Below are positions 51,426-61,185 of a stretch of 64,000 nucleotides of DNA, piece after piece. The stretch comes from Pseudoalteromonas sp. MM1. GTDB taxonomy: Bacteria > Pseudomonadota > Gammaproteobacteria > Enterobacterales > Alteromonadaceae. Numbering within the stretch: the first letter of the stretch is position 1; every line of letters starts with the position of its first letter. The position numbers and the translations under genes are program-made. Location of the stretch: positions 3,596,001 through 3,660,000 of the forward strand of contig NZ_AP027922.1 of the NCBI RefSeq assembly GCF_030296835.1, read 5' to 3'. Under the pieces are notes generated by a model that made no database searches, was not told where the DNA came from, and saw nothing but the letters and a program-made list of their open reading frames with translations.

Positions 51426-52826
51426 ATGAAAAAACTATACAAATTAAAGCTTATTGCACTGGCTATTAGCACTACATTTATTACAGCCTGTGGCGATGCC
51501 CAGACCAATATTGTAGAAAAAGACCCGATTGTTGTAGAAGACGAGCACGATCATGACGATGATGATCACGACCATGATGATGGCTACACAATTGATTCAT
51601 TAGGCAGATTAGCTGTGCTTGCAGGCGATAGCAACGAAGCCAGCTTTTATGACCTAGATGACAACGCTTTACTTGAAACATTTACCCTGACGAATGATTC
51701 AAACACGCTATCGTCATCACCTGATTTTCGTTATGCCGTTATTGCAAGCCGCGCACAAGATTACTTAGGTTTTATTGATGGTGGTTTATGGCGTGAAGAC
51801 CATGGCGAGCATTTACACGACTATGAGCAAAGCCCAGCGGCTAGTAGCTATGAGATAACAAGCGGTAGCCGCCCTACTCACCTTGTAAAACAAGACGGCC
51901 AATTAGCTGTTTTTTATGATGGTGATGCAGACTCAGGTACGGTTGCCTCTGTTGAAGTATTAACAGATAACGACATAACAAGCGTAACAGCAACGCTACC
52001 GGGTATTAGCTACGATATTAATATGCACGGCGTAGCAGAGCCTCGCGGTGAGCATTTATTATCAACACTTCGCCGTGATGACAGCGAAAGCACATCGGTT
52101 GCTAAAGTACTGCCAGACCAAGTAGGTGTTTATCATTTTCATGATGGTGAATATGAGCTAGAACAAACCTTAGACGTTACGTGCCCTGATTTACACGGCG
52201 CGGCACAAAACCACGACTACGTAGTATTTGGCTGCAGCGATGGTGTGTTATTAGCCCACCAGCACGATGATGAATACGAAGCTGAAAAAATAGCGAACAT
52301 TGCAGCCGTTGGCGATTTACGTATTGGTAGTATTTATGGCCACGAAGATAGCGAGACCTTTATTGGCGTAGCATCTGGCCATGGTGGCGGCGAAGCCGTA
52401 ATTGTCACTATTAACCCAGCAACAGCACAAATGGAAGAACTAGAGTGGCAACTAGCCGATGGCGCAAGTGCTGTGTCGTACTCTTTTTCTGCCCATGGCG
52501 AGCACTTTTTAATATTAGACAGCTTAGGCTTTTTAAATGTATTTAGCGCACACGACCATGATGGTGAAATGCATTGGGAGCTTGAAGGCCAAGTAGATAT
52601 TACCGAGCAAGATGTATCAACCATGCCAGAGGGTATGAGCTTTAGCATGACAGTGGCACAAAATGGTCAGTTTGCTTATGTAGCAGACCCTATCGCTCAG
52701 CACGTTGTGCAAGTACACCTTGAAGACTTAGAAATTGAAAGTGAGGTTGAGCTTACTTTTGCTCCTAGTGCAATTACTTGGCTTGGTATTGCGCAAGAGG
52801 AAGAAGAAGACGATCACGACCACTAA
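51426..52826 (+). CDS. AztD-like beta-propeller lipoprotein, zinc metallochaperone candidate
   Basis: The 466-residue lipoprotein has a lipobox FITAC (Cys22) and then an acidic His-rich tract EDEHDHDDDDHDHDD (about residues 38-52). The body is a propeller with segments such as GRLAVLAGDSNEASFYDLDD and RYAVIASRAQDYLGFIDGG and HGVAEPRGEHLLSTLRRDDS. The C-terminus EEEEDDHDH repeats the metal motif. AztD, the zinc chaperone of the aztABCD locus of Paracoccus, is a propeller protein with His-rich ends, and this looks like a lipid-anchored relative. Cotranscribed with the zinc receptor, probably taking zinc on the periplasmic side. AAAGGA ribosome site. Confidence 0.75.
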   Translation: MKKLYKLKLIALAISTTFITACGDAQTNIVEKDPIVVEDEHDHDDDDHDHDDGYTIDSLGRLAVLAGDSNEASFYDLDDNALLETFTLTNDSNTLSSSPDFRYAVIASRAQDYLGFIDGGLWREDHGEHLHDYEQSPAASSYEITSGSRPTHLVKQDGQLAVFYDGDADSGTVASVEVLTDNDITSVTATLPGISYDINMHGVAEPRGEHLLSTLRRDDSESTSVAKVLPDQVGVYHFHDGEYELEQTLDVTCPDLHGAAQNHDYVVFGCSDGVLLAHQHDDEYEAEKIANIAAVGDLRIGSIYGHEDSETFIGVASGHGGGEAVIVTINPATAQMEELEWQLADGASAVSYSFSAHGEHFLILDSLGFLNVFSAHDHDGEMHWELEGQVDITEQDVSTMPEGMSFSMTVAQNGQFAYVADPIAQHVVQVHLEDLEIESEVELTFAPSAITWLGIAQEEEEDDHDH

Positions 52827-52855
52827 TTTCACTTTTTAAAAAGAGTACTCCCTTG

Positions 52856-52887
52856 AAGGTTGGTGTTTTAATGCCAACCTTTTTTTA
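52856..52887 (+). terminator. Rho-independent terminator after the zinc operon
   Basis: AAGGTTGG and CCAACCTT pair around a 10-base loop and end in seven Ts, 30 bp after the lipoprotein stop codon. Confidence 0.9.
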
Positions 52888-52981
52888 TTCACATTTTGTA
52901 ACAGACCTTTTATCGCAAGTGCATCGCTATTTATAACCTTATTGTTATGATGTAACCGCTATTAATATAGGATGTAATCCC

Positions 52982-55900
52982 ATGAAAAAATTAACAACAT
53001 TGGCGCTTGCCTTGGCTGCAGTTATTGCACCGAGTGTATCGGCCTATGAAACTAAAGACACACGCTTACTTCGCTTTCCTGATATTCATAACCAAAACGT
53101 GACCTTTGTTTACAGCGGCGATATTTATATTGCCAATACACAAACCGGCGAAAGCAAACGTTTAACCGACCACATTGGTTTTGAAACATTTCCTAAATTT
53201 TCTCCTGATGGTAAGCGCATTGCGTTTTCGGCTGAGTATAACGGCAGCCGCCAAGTTTATGTGATCAACAGCGATGGCTCAGGCCTTAAGCAGCTAACCT
53301 ACTACAACGATGTTGGCCCAATGCCGCCGCGTGGTGGTTTTGATTACCGCGTTTTAGATTGGACCGCCGATGGCAAAAATGTAGTGTTTAGAGCTAACCG
53401 CACACCATGGGGTAAACGTATGGGCCGCCCTTATATGGTCCCTGCCGACGGTGGCCTTGAGCAACCTTTAGCTATTCCAGAAACTGGCGGCGGTATGCTA
53501 TCGCCAGATGGCAGTAAGTATGTTTATACGCCCATTGACCGTGAGTTTCGTACCTGGAAACGCACCCGCGGTGGCCGTGCGCAAGACATATGGATTTACG
53601 ATTTAGAAAATAACACCTCAGAGCAGCTTACTACTAACCGTGCAACCGACCAGCAACCTACCTGGGTTGGCGACAACATTTATTTTGTATCTGACCGTGA
53701 TTACACACTAAACCTTTACCAATACCGCAAAGGCAATGAGCCTAAAAAGCTTACCAACTTTAAAGACTTTGACGTACTTTGGCCTTCAGCAGGCCCTAAT
53801 GCGGTAGTTTACGAAAACGGCGGTTACTTATATCGTTTTGACGCAAAAACACAAAAAAGCACTAAGCTGAGCATTAACATTGCTGGAGTGCGCCAATACG
53901 CTATGCCGTACAGCAAAAATGTAAGTGACTTTATTGATTCTATGTCGATTTCTCACGATGGCAAACGTGCTGTATTTACAGCTCGTGGCGAGCTATTTAG
54001 TGTACCCGTTAAACAAGGGCCTACGCGTAACTTATCGTACACAGGTAAGAGCCGTGAAATAGACGCAAGCTGGTCGCCAAATGGACGTTACATTGCTTAC
54101 ATGAGCGATGAAAGCGGCGAGTACGAAATTTACTTAAAAGATCGCAGTAAAAATAATGCCATTAAACAACTCACTAGTAATGGCACTATTTGGCGCTTTA
54201 CGCCTATTTGGTCACCCGATAGCACTAAGTTATTGTTTGCAGATAAAAACCACACACTGTGGTGGTTAGATGCAAAATCGGGCAAGCAACACAAAATTGA
54301 TACCGGCATTTACGACGAAGACGGCATTACTCAATATACGTGGTCGCCTAATAGCCAAGACATTGTGTATGTTAAAAATAACAAAAACCGTTATGCCTCA
54401 CTGTGGCACTACAACCTTAAAAAGAAAAAGGTAACGCGCCTAACAGACGAAATGAGTAACGAGCAAAACCCAACCTTTTCGCCAGATGGCCAATACCTTT
54501 ACTTTAGCTCTGAGCGCGACTTTAACCTTGCCTTTAGCAGCTACGAGTTTGACTACATGTTTAACCGTGCCACCCGCATTTATGCGGCTGCAGTAAACGA
54601 CAGCGTTAAACCGCTTATTGCCTTACAAAGTGACGAAACCACGATTGTAAAAGATAAAAAAGACGAAAAAGAAGACGACAAAAAAGTTAAAAACGCACTG
54701 CAAAGCAGCAACTTTATGCAGCGTGTTACCGCGCTCAATGCACCAGCGGGCGATTACCGTGGTTTAACCGCAGTAAAAGACGGCGTACTGACACTTGCCA
54801 ATGGCGGTTTACAACTTATTGGCACCGAGCACAATAGCGAGCTTGAAACCGTTGCTAAAGGTGTTAGCCATTACACTATTTCGAGCAACAGCGAGCATCT
54901 GCTTGTACATACAAGTGGCGGTTACAGCTTAATTGAGCCGAAACCAAAGCAAGACCTAAACGCCAATAAGCTAGATTTAAGCAAAATGACGCTTAAAATT
55001 AACCCGCAAGCGGAGTGGCAACAAATGTACGTAGAAGGCTGGCGCACACTGCGTGACTGGTTCTACGACGAAAACCACCACGGCCAAGATTGGGATGCTA
55101 TTTTAGCTAAATACCAACCTATGGCTGATGCCATTAGCCATCGTAGCGACCTTGATTACATACTGAGTGAAATTGCCGGCGAAATTAACTCAGGCCACAT
55201 TTACGTGCAATCGGGTGATATGCCAAAAGCCGAGCGTAAAAACCACGGTTTATTAGGCGCTAAGCTTGCAAGCGATCCATCGGGTTACGTAAAAATAGAG
55301 CAAATCTTCAAAGGTGAAAACTGGCATGACGATTTCCGCTCACCACTGGGGACTACAGGCGTAAAAGCACATAACGGCGATTACATAATTGCGGTAAATG
55401 GCCGCTCGGTTAAAGACGTGGCTAACTTTTACGAACTCCTTGAAAACACTCAAGGCGAGCAGGTAGAGCTGGTGCTAAACAACAAACCCCGTAGCAAAGG
55501 CGCGTGGCAAGTAACTGTAAAACCGGTCGCCAGTGAGCAAGGCCTGCGTTATTTAGACTGGGTTAACTCGCGTGCAGCCTACGTTAATAAGCTATCAAAT
55601 GGGCGTATTGGCTACGTACACCTGCCAAATACCGCGTATGAAGGTAACCGCGCCATGTTCAAAAACTACATGCCGCAAACCACCAAAGACGCCATGATTA
55701 TTGATGACCGTTACAATGGCGGTGGCTATATTCCTGAACACATGATCACCTGGCTTGCACGTAAACCACTTAACTATTGGAAACGCCGAGGCACTGAGCC
55801 GACTAAAACGCCACAGTTTGCACACGACGGCCCTAAAGCCATGCTAATAAACGGCTATTCAAGCTCAGGCGGTGACGCAATTCCTTATTACTTCCGCCAA

Positions 55901-56203
55901 GCGGGTTTAGGTAAGCTAATTGGTACGCGTACCTGGGGTGGCTTAATTGGTATTTCTGGTAACCCAAGCCTGGTAGATGGCGGGCAAGTCATTGCTGCTA
56001 CATTCCGTATTTTAGACAACAATGGCAACTGGATTATAGAAAACGAGGGCGTTGCACCTGATATTAAAGTGGTTGACCGCCCAGAGCTTATTTATAAAGG
56101 CCAAGATCCATCAATAGAACGTGCTGTACAAGAGTTATTAAAGGAGCTTAAAGCAAACCCTAAGCAACCTTTAGTGGTGCCACCAGCTCCGTCTAAGTTT
56201 TAA
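52982..56203 (+). CDS. Tricorn protease homologue (S41 family)
   Basis: This 1073-residue protein has a signal peptide ending VSA21. The N-terminal half is propeller-type repeats (IAFSAEYNGSRQVYVINSDG; PTFSPDGQYLYFSSERD; APDSTKLLF-like). The PDZ-like domain lies near residues 760-850 (GLLGAKLASDPSGYVKIEQI, HNGDYIIAVNGRSVKDVANF), and the S41 catalytic domain near 870-1050. YSSSGGDAIPYYFRQAG carries the nucleophile Ser and the next Asp, and GVAPDIKV precedes the conserved Glu region. Signal peptide puts it in the periplasm. It probably degrades peptides and is a common exoenzyme in marine gammaproteobacteria. Confidence 0.9.
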   Translation: MKKLTTLALALAAVIAPSVSAYETKDTRLLRFPDIHNQNVTFVYSGDIYIANTQTGESKRLTDHIGFETFPKFSPDGKRIAFSAEYNGSRQVYVINSDGSGLKQLTYYNDVGPMPPRGGFDYRVLDWTADGKNVVFRANRTPWGKRMGRPYMVPADGGLEQPLAIPETGGGMLSPDGSKYVYTPIDREFRTWKRTRGGRAQDIWIYDLENNTSEQLTTNRATDQQPTWVGDNIYFVSDRDYTLNLYQYRKGNEPKKLTNFKDFDVLWPSAGPNAVVYENGGYLYRFDAKTQKSTKLSINIAGVRQYAMPYSKNVSDFIDSMSISHDGKRAVFTARGELFSVPVKQGPTRNLSYTGKSREIDASWSPNGRYIAYMSDESGEYEIYLKDRSKNNAIKQLTSNGTIWRFTPIWSPDSTKLLFADKNHTLWWLDAKSGKQHKIDTGIYDEDGITQYTWSPNSQDIVYVKNNKNRYASLWHYNLKKKKVTRLTDEMSNEQNPTFSPDGQYLYFSSERDFNLAFSSYEFDYMFNRATRIYAAAVNDSVKPLIALQSDETTIVKDKKDEKEDDKKVKNALQSSNFMQRVTALNAPAGDYRGLTAVKDGVLTLANGGLQLIGTEHNSELETVAKGVSHYTISSNSEHLLVHTSGGYSLIEPKPKQDLNANKLDLSKMTLKINPQAEWQQMYVEGWRTLRDWFYDENHHGQDWDAILAKYQPMADAISHRSDLDYILSEIAGEINSGHIYVQSGDMPKAERKNHGLLGAKLASDPSGYVKIEQIFKGENWHDDFRSPLGTTGVKAHNGDYIIAVNGRSVKDVANFYELLENTQGEQVELVLNNKPRSKGAWQVTVKPVASEQGLRYLDWVNSRAAYVNKLSNGRIGYVHLPNTAYEGNRAMFKNYMPQTTKDAMIIDDRYNGGGYIPEHMITWLARKPLNYWKRRGTEPTKTPQFAHDGPKAMLINGYSSSGGDAIPYYFRQAGLGKLIGTRTWGGLIGISGNPSLVDGGQVIAATFRILDNNGNWIIENEGVAPDIKVVDRPELIYKGQDPSIERAVQELLKELKANPKQPLVVPPAPSKF

Positions 56204-56227
56204 TTTGCTGTATAGCAATATTAGCTA

Positions 56228-56491
56228 GGGCGTGTTGATCTTTGATGGTTGAATTTGCAGCAGCATGTTTGGTTTTTAGGCAAGGCAGAGCCTATGTAGT
56301 GTGGTTATTCCCCATAAATAGGCGATAACGCAGCATAAATGCCAAACATGCGCTGCCCTCTGGGTTCTTTCTAGGGACGATTAACTCTTTGTTGCTCGGT
56401 TTTTACTTAGCCCACTAGGTTACAAACCTCGCGCCGCGATTTAATCGCCCCTAGATTGAACAAATTTCAATCCGCAAAGGTCAACACGCCC
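56228..56491. mobile_element. MITE copy 2 (264 bp)
   Basis: Same element as 48034-48297: 264 bp, terminal repeats GGGCGTGTTGATC and GGTCAACACGCCC, flanking TA on both sides. It sits downstream of the tricorn gene, and the two copies differ at scattered positions, so the insertions are not recent. No ORF. Confidence 0.9.
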
Positions 56492-56495
56492 TAAT

Positions 56496-56523
56496 AAAAA
56501 CCCTGCAAATTTGCAGGGTTTTT
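56496..56523. terminator. Bidirectional terminator next to the MITE
   Basis: AAAAACCCTGCAAA and TTTGCAGGGTTTTT are exact complements with no loop bases between them. It lies between the convergent tricorn and helicase genes; probably works in both directions. Confidence 0.88.
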
Positions 56524-56559
56524 AATAACTCGAGTTTAATGATTTATATGTATTAAGGC

Positions 56560-57858
56560 TTATCTTTTTCTCCAGCCGCTCCATACATCATCTTCTTGGT
56601 TGGCTTTTTTCTTCTTTTTCTTACCTGTGCCTTCAGGCTTTGCCATTGGCTTTTCGTTTTTAAGCGCTTGTGCTGCATCACGGTTTGCTTGGTTTACCGC
56701 AAAACCGGTTACTTCCTCACGCTCTAAACGTAGTTTGTTTTTCTTCTCGATTATTTTAAAGTGATGAAAGTCTTCATAATCAATTAACGATAACGCTAAA
56801 CCCACTTCACCGGCACGGCCGCTTCGGCCAATACGGTGCATGTAATCAGCGGGGCTGCGCGGTAAGTTAAAGTTAATAACAACAGGCAGTTTGGCAATAT
56901 CTAAACCACGGGCTGCAATATCGGTGGCAATAAGTACTTCTATTTCGCCCGCTTTAAATTTTTCTATTACGCGAGTACGCTCACTTTGGCCTTTATCACC
57001 GTGGAAAACTTGTGCGTTAATACCACGCTTTTCAAGCTTACCCGCTAAGTGCTCACAGTCTTTTTTAGCGTTTACAAAAATAAGTGCTTGGCGCCATTTA
57101 TGTGCTTTTATTAAATGCGCTAAAACCGTGGTTTTTTCGCCTTTATTAACCGTAAATACACGCTGTACTAAGGTGCTTTCGTCTTTACTTTGAACTTGTA
57201 TTTCAACTGGGTTGGTTAACAGCTCTTGCGTTAATTGTGTAACTTGCTCTGGGAAGGTTGCTGAAAACAACATAGTTTGTTTTTTAGCAGGCATAAGCGC
57301 TAATAGCTCGGCAAGCTCTTCGGTAAAGCCAAGGCTTAGCATGCGGTCGGCTTCATCAAGCACTAGGGTTGCTACTTTATCGAGCTTAATCGCATTGCTT
57401 GAGATTAAATCGAGCAAACGCCCTGGCGTTGCAACAATAATATCGGCGCCGCCGCGCAGTGCCTGCATTTGTGTATTAACCGACACACCACCAAACACCG
57501 CAACCGTTTTAATTGCGCCATTAAAATTAGCAGAATACGATTTAACGCTATCGGCCACCTGCGTTGCAAGCTCACGGGTAGGTACCAAAATAAGCCCCGT
57601 TACAAAGTTACCTTTGCTCGCTGTTTTTTTAGCGCCTTGCTCTACAAATAACTTTTGTAGCATAGGCAAAGCAAACGTTGCTGTTTTACCTGAGCCAGTA
57701 TTAGCCCCCGCAATTAAATCGCTACCAGCAAGTACACTTGGAATCGCCTTAGCTTGAATTGGCGTAGGTTGGTTATATTCCAAATCGGTTAAACGAGCTT
57801 GTAGCTCTGGAATAAGGCCAAGATCGTTAAAGGTACTAGGGCTTGTTGCTGAGGTCAT
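56560..57858 (-). CDS. DEAD-box RNA helicase
   Basis: This 432-residue protein shows Q motif (YNQPTPIQAKAIP), motif I AGANTGSGKT, Ia PTRELATQV, II DEAD in VLDEADRMLSLGF, III SAT (LFSATFPEQV), IV/V HGDKGQ and IATDIAARGLDIAKL, and VI HRIGRSGRAGE. The C-terminal tail is basic (GKKKKKKANQEDDVWSGWRK). It is of RhlE-like size and unwinds RNA, probably in ribosome assembly or cold response. The subfamily name cannot be fixed without a tree. Confidence 0.93.
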   Translation of the reverse strand: MTSATSPSTFNDLGLIPELQARLTDLEYNQPTPIQAKAIPSVLAGSDLIAGANTGSGKTATFALPMLQKLFVEQGAKKTASKGNFVTGLILVPTRELATQVADSVKSYSANFNGAIKTVAVFGGVSVNTQMQALRGGADIIVATPGRLLDLISSNAIKLDKVATLVLDEADRMLSLGFTEELAELLALMPAKKQTMLFSATFPEQVTQLTQELLTNPVEIQVQSKDESTLVQRVFTVNKGEKTTVLAHLIKAHKWRQALIFVNAKKDCEHLAGKLEKRGINAQVFHGDKGQSERTRVIEKFKAGEIEVLIATDIAARGLDIAKLPVVINFNLPRSPADYMHRIGRSGRAGEVGLALSLIDYEDFHHFKIIEKKNKLRLEREEVTGFAVNQANRDAAQALKNEKPMAKPEGTGKKKKKKANQEDDVWSGWRKR

Positions 57859-58017
57859 GAATATTACGGGCTCATTGCTAAAAATGTAGCCTGTAATTTT
57901 AGCGTATTTAGCGCTTATTAAGTAGGGATTAGTGATTTTAATGTTTTTATAGGTAACAGCTGCGTGTTGTAAAGGTAACTGTAAGCGCAGGCTACCCCTG
58001 CGCTTTATCCATTTACA

Positions 58018-59208
58018 TTACTGCGTTTTATTTAACTGTGTTTGTAATCTACTTTTAGTCTCTTTTAAGGCATCTAAATAGGGGTATGTGGTATCTACAA
58101 CATTTAAAGCCGCTTCTATTTCAATAAGAGCCTGTTTTATATTACCTTGTACCTCATAGCTATAACCTAACCCCCATAGTGCATCAACAGATTGTGGGTG
58201 ATGCTTAACATTATGCTTAAATACTGCCACAGCACGCTCATATTGCTGCCTATTTACTAGGTTGTAACCAAGTTGCCTAACCGCACTCTCTGGGGGGGTT
58301 ATTTGCTCCCCCCATTGCTGAGATAATGTTTGATAATAAACATTAATAGATTCTATATCATCGCTTAAAGCACTCATGGGCATTTGTTTAGGTAAAAACA
58401 AATTATGGTAGGCATTAAAAGCCCCTGCAGCCGATGTTAAGTTATGCGATACATTTTCAAATGCATCATTGTAAAAACGTAAATTTGGCAAGTTATTAGA
58501 TTGCAAAGCTTGCTGCAGCTCATTGTATCGCTCACGCATTAAGCCAGCTTCTTCGCCAATATTTATATAAACATAGTTATTCAGATCTTTTGATTTATTG
58601 ATAAACGACTTAGTCGCTTTTACCGGTGCGCCATAGTTCCACCAAACGGCAGGGCTGTAAGCAATGTGTGCTTGAAAAAGCTCAGGGTTAGCTTGCATAG
58701 TATAAAGTGCAAACACGCCTGCTGCTGAGCCCCCAGCAATTACATTGAAGTGATGCGTGCGATAGTTTTTATTAATCAAGGGCATAAGTTCTTGCTCAAT
58801 AAATGCTAAAAATTTTGCTGCACCACCCCCTTCACCAACAGGGCCTTGTGGTTCTTTATTAACTGTGGGGTATAAATCTCTTAAGCGATTGGTACTTTCA
58901 ATAGCGACAATAATAACCTCTGGCGCACGATTATCATTTTGTAAACGCTCCATCACTGCACTTATAAGCGGTATGTTACCCGCGCCATCAAGGCGATAAA
59001 TGACCGGATAAACTTTGTTTGGATTAGCTTGATAGCTCTTTGGAAGCTTGACTACAACTGTGCGTTCTTCATTTAAAACGGCTGATTTAATAGTATGTGT
59101 TTGTTGCGTATAACTAATGGTTTGCTGTTTTAAATCAGGCTCTGCAAGTGTGCCGCTAGAATAAAATATAAATAAACTACATATAAAAACAGCGGTTAAT
59201 AAACGCAT
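58018..59208 (-). CDS. Esterase fused to TPR repeats
   Basis: The protein has 396 residues with a signal peptide ending TLA22. An alpha/beta-hydrolase esterase part carries VVVKLPKSYQANPNKVYPVI, then the nucleophile region GGSAAGVFALYTM, Asp near FQAHIAY and His in FENVSHNLTSA. The C-terminal ~110 residues are TPR repeats (YERAVAVFKHNVKHHPQSVD, ALWGLGYSYEVQGNIKQALI). Related to the esterase at 47198-48031, which lacks TPRs. Periplasmic; may hydrolyse siderophore or acyl esters. AAAGGA ribosome site. Confidence 0.82.
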   Translation of the reverse strand: MRLLTAVFICSLFIFYSSGTLAEPDLKQQTISYTQQTHTIKSAVLNEERTVVVKLPKSYQANPNKVYPVIYRLDGAGNIPLISAVMERLQNDNRAPEVIIVAIESTNRLRDLYPTVNKEPQGPVGEGGGAAKFLAFIEQELMPLINKNYRTHHFNVIAGGSAAGVFALYTMQANPELFQAHIAYSPAVWWNYGAPVKATKSFINKSKDLNNYVYINIGEEAGLMRERYNELQQALQSNNLPNLRFYNDAFENVSHNLTSAAGAFNAYHNLFLPKQMPMSALSDDIESINVYYQTLSQQWGEQITPPESAVRQLGYNLVNRQQYERAVAVFKHNVKHHPQSVDALWGLGYSYEVQGNIKQALIEIEAALNVVDTTYPYLDALKETKSRLQTQLNKTQ

Positions 59209-59263
59209 GACTAATCCTTTAGAAAATAGTGTGTTATTTAATCTAACAGGCTTTGAAGTACAA

Positions 59264-59288
59264 AAAAAGGCGCATTAAGCGCCTTTTT
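59264..59288 (-). terminator. Rho-independent terminator after glmS
   Basis: AAGGCGC and GCGCCTT pair around ATTAA; on the minus strand it ends in seven Ts. It ends the regulator-glmS transcript. Confidence 0.9.
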
Positions 59289-59318
59289 ATCTTTAACAGG
59301 TGTCGCAACCTACTGATT

Positions 59319-61139
59319 TTACTCAACCGTAACCGATTTAGCTAAGTTACGTGGTTGGTCAACGTCAGTACCTTTAATTACTGCTACGTAGTACGACAGT
59401 AACTGTAATGGCAATGTGTAAACAATTGGCGCAATAATGTCGTCAGTGTGGTTTACGTTGATTACACGCATTGTGTCGTCTGACTCAAAGTGTGAATCTT
59501 TATCTGCGAATACGTAAATAATGCCGCCACGTGCGCGTACTTCTTCTACGTTTGATTTAAGCTTTTCTAATAGCTCATTGTTTGGTGCTACAACAATAAT
59601 TGGCATGTCGGCATCAATAAGTGCAAGTGGCCCATGTTTTAGCTCGCCCGCTGCGTAAGCTTCTGCGTGAATGTACGAAATTTCTTTAAGTTTAAGCGCA
59701 CCTTCCATTGCAATTGGGTATTGCGAACCACGGCCTAAAAACAGTGAGTGGTGTTTATCGGCAAATTCTTCTGCAAGGTCTGCAATGCCATCAGCTAGTA
59801 GTAATGTTTCTTCAAGCTTAGCGGGTAGTACTTTTATAGCATTTACAATAGCACTTTGATCAAGCTGTTTTTCTTGCGCTATAGACGCAGTAAGCATTAA
59901 CAAACCAACTAATTGTGTGGTAAATGCTTTAGTAGAAGCAACGCCAATTTCAGCGCCGGCTTTAGTCATAAAGGCAAGGTCAGATTCGCGTACAAGCGAT
60001 GAGCCTGGTACATTACAAATGGTCATTGAGGCCATGTAACCTTGTTCTTTAGCTAAGCGTAATGCAGCTAGCGTATCGGCTGTTTCACCCGATTGTGAAA
60101 TAGTCACAAGTAGGCTGTTTTCGTGTACATACGATTGGCGGTAACGAAACTCAGAGGCAATCTCAACATTACAACTAACGCCTGCAAATTGCTCAAGCCA
60201 ATAACGGGCAACCATACCTGAGTGGTATGACGTACCACAGGCAATAATTTGTACGTGTTTTACGTCTTTAAATATTTGTTGAGCGCTGTCACCAAAGGCA
60301 TCAATTGCTACGCGGTCGTCGTTTAAACGTCCCTCAAGGGTATTACGTACCGCAAGTGGTTGCTCGTAAATTTCTTTTAGCATGTAGTGGCGGTAGTCAC
60401 CTTTGCCTGAAGCATCTTGCGTGATGTTTGATTCAATAACTTCACGCTCAACCGCGTTGCCATTTTCATCAAAAATTTCTACTGTGTCGCGGGTAATACG
60501 CGCTACGTCGCCTTCTTCTAAAAATATAAAGCTGCGAGTAACTGGCAATAGTGCTAACTGATCAGAAGCAATAAAGTTTTCGCCAAGGCCTAAACCTATA
60601 ACAAGTGGGCTACCTGAGCGCGCTACAATGATTTCATTATCGTTTGCTTTATCAAATACAACGGTACCAAATGCACCTTCAAATTGCTTAACCGCTGCTT
60701 GAACAGATGCAAGTAACGTAGTGTGTTGCTTACGAAGCTTATGAATTAAGTGCACCATTACTTCGGTATCGGTTTCAGATAGGAACTCGTAACCTTCTTC
60801 TTTAAGCGATGCGCGTAGACTTGCGTGGTTTTCAATAATACCGTTATGTACAAGTGCTAGCTGATTGTTTGATACATGCGGATGAGCGTTTTCTTCAGTA
60901 ACGCTACCGTGTGTTGCCCAGCGAGTGTGTGCAATACCTGTATGGCCGCTAACGCCGGCTTTTTCTAGTGCAGCTTCTACGTTTACTACTTTACCTACTG
61001 CTTTTACAGTATTTAGCGTAGAGCCTTCTAAAAGTGCTACACCGGCAGAGTCGTAGCCACGGTACTCAAGACGTTTAAGCCCTTCAACTAAAATTTTATT
61101 TACTGGACGTTCTGCAACTGCCCCAACTATTCCACACAT
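59319..61139 (-). CDS. glmS: Glutamine-fructose-6-phosphate aminotransferase
   Basis: The protein has 606 residues, usual length. It starts [20 protein letters not shown] with Cys2 as the glutaminase nucleophile, then YRGYDSAGV and [18 protein letters not shown]. The second half holds two SIS sugar-isomerase domains with [20 protein letters not shown] and [18 protein letters not shown], plus [11 protein letters not shown]. The C-terminus LAKSVTVE is the classic end. It makes glucosamine-6-phosphate for peptidoglycan and LPS. It lies 46 bp downstream of a DeoR-family regulator gene, and no glmS ribozyme is seen in the short leader. Confidence 0.98.
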   Translation of the reverse strand: MCGIVGAVAERPVNKILVEGLKRLEYRGYDSAGVALLEGSTLNTVKAVGKVVNVEAALEKAGVSGHTGIAHTRWATHGSVTEENAHPHVSNNQLALVHNGIIENHASLRASLKEEGYEFLSETDTEVMVHLIHKLRKQHTTLLASVQAAVKQFEGAFGTVVFDKANDNEIIVARSGSPLVIGLGLGENFIASDQLALLPVTRSFIFLEEGDVARITRDTVEIFDENGNAVEREVIESNITQDASGKGDYRHYMLKEIYEQPLAVRNTLEGRLNDDRVAIDAFGDSAQQIFKDVKHVQIIACGTSYHSGMVARYWLEQFAGVSCNVEIASEFRYRQSYVHENSLLVTISQSGETADTLAALRLAKEQGYMASMTICNVPGSSLVRESDLAFMTKAGAEIGVASTKAFTTQLVGLLMLTASIAQEKQLDQSAIVNAIKVLPAKLEETLLLADGIADLAEEFADKHHSLFLGRGSQYPIAMEGALKLKEISYIHAEAYAAGELKHGPLALIDADMPIIVVAPNNELLEKLKSNVEEVRARGGIIYVFADKDSHFESDDTMRVINVNHTDDIIAPIVYTLPLQLLSYYVAVIKGTDVDQPRNLAKSVTVE

Positions 61140-61185
61140 AGTGTCTCCATTAATTTTTTAATTCTAGTAACTCACTTTGTAGCTA

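Noticed and set aside
57212..57757. 181-codon plus-strand ORF within the DEAD-box helicase
   Set aside because: Antisense to an intact helicase with all motifs, and the product shows no domain.
59319..61139. glmS ribozyme upstream of glmS
   Set aside because: The 46-bp gap to the regulator gene is too short and shows no ribozyme core.
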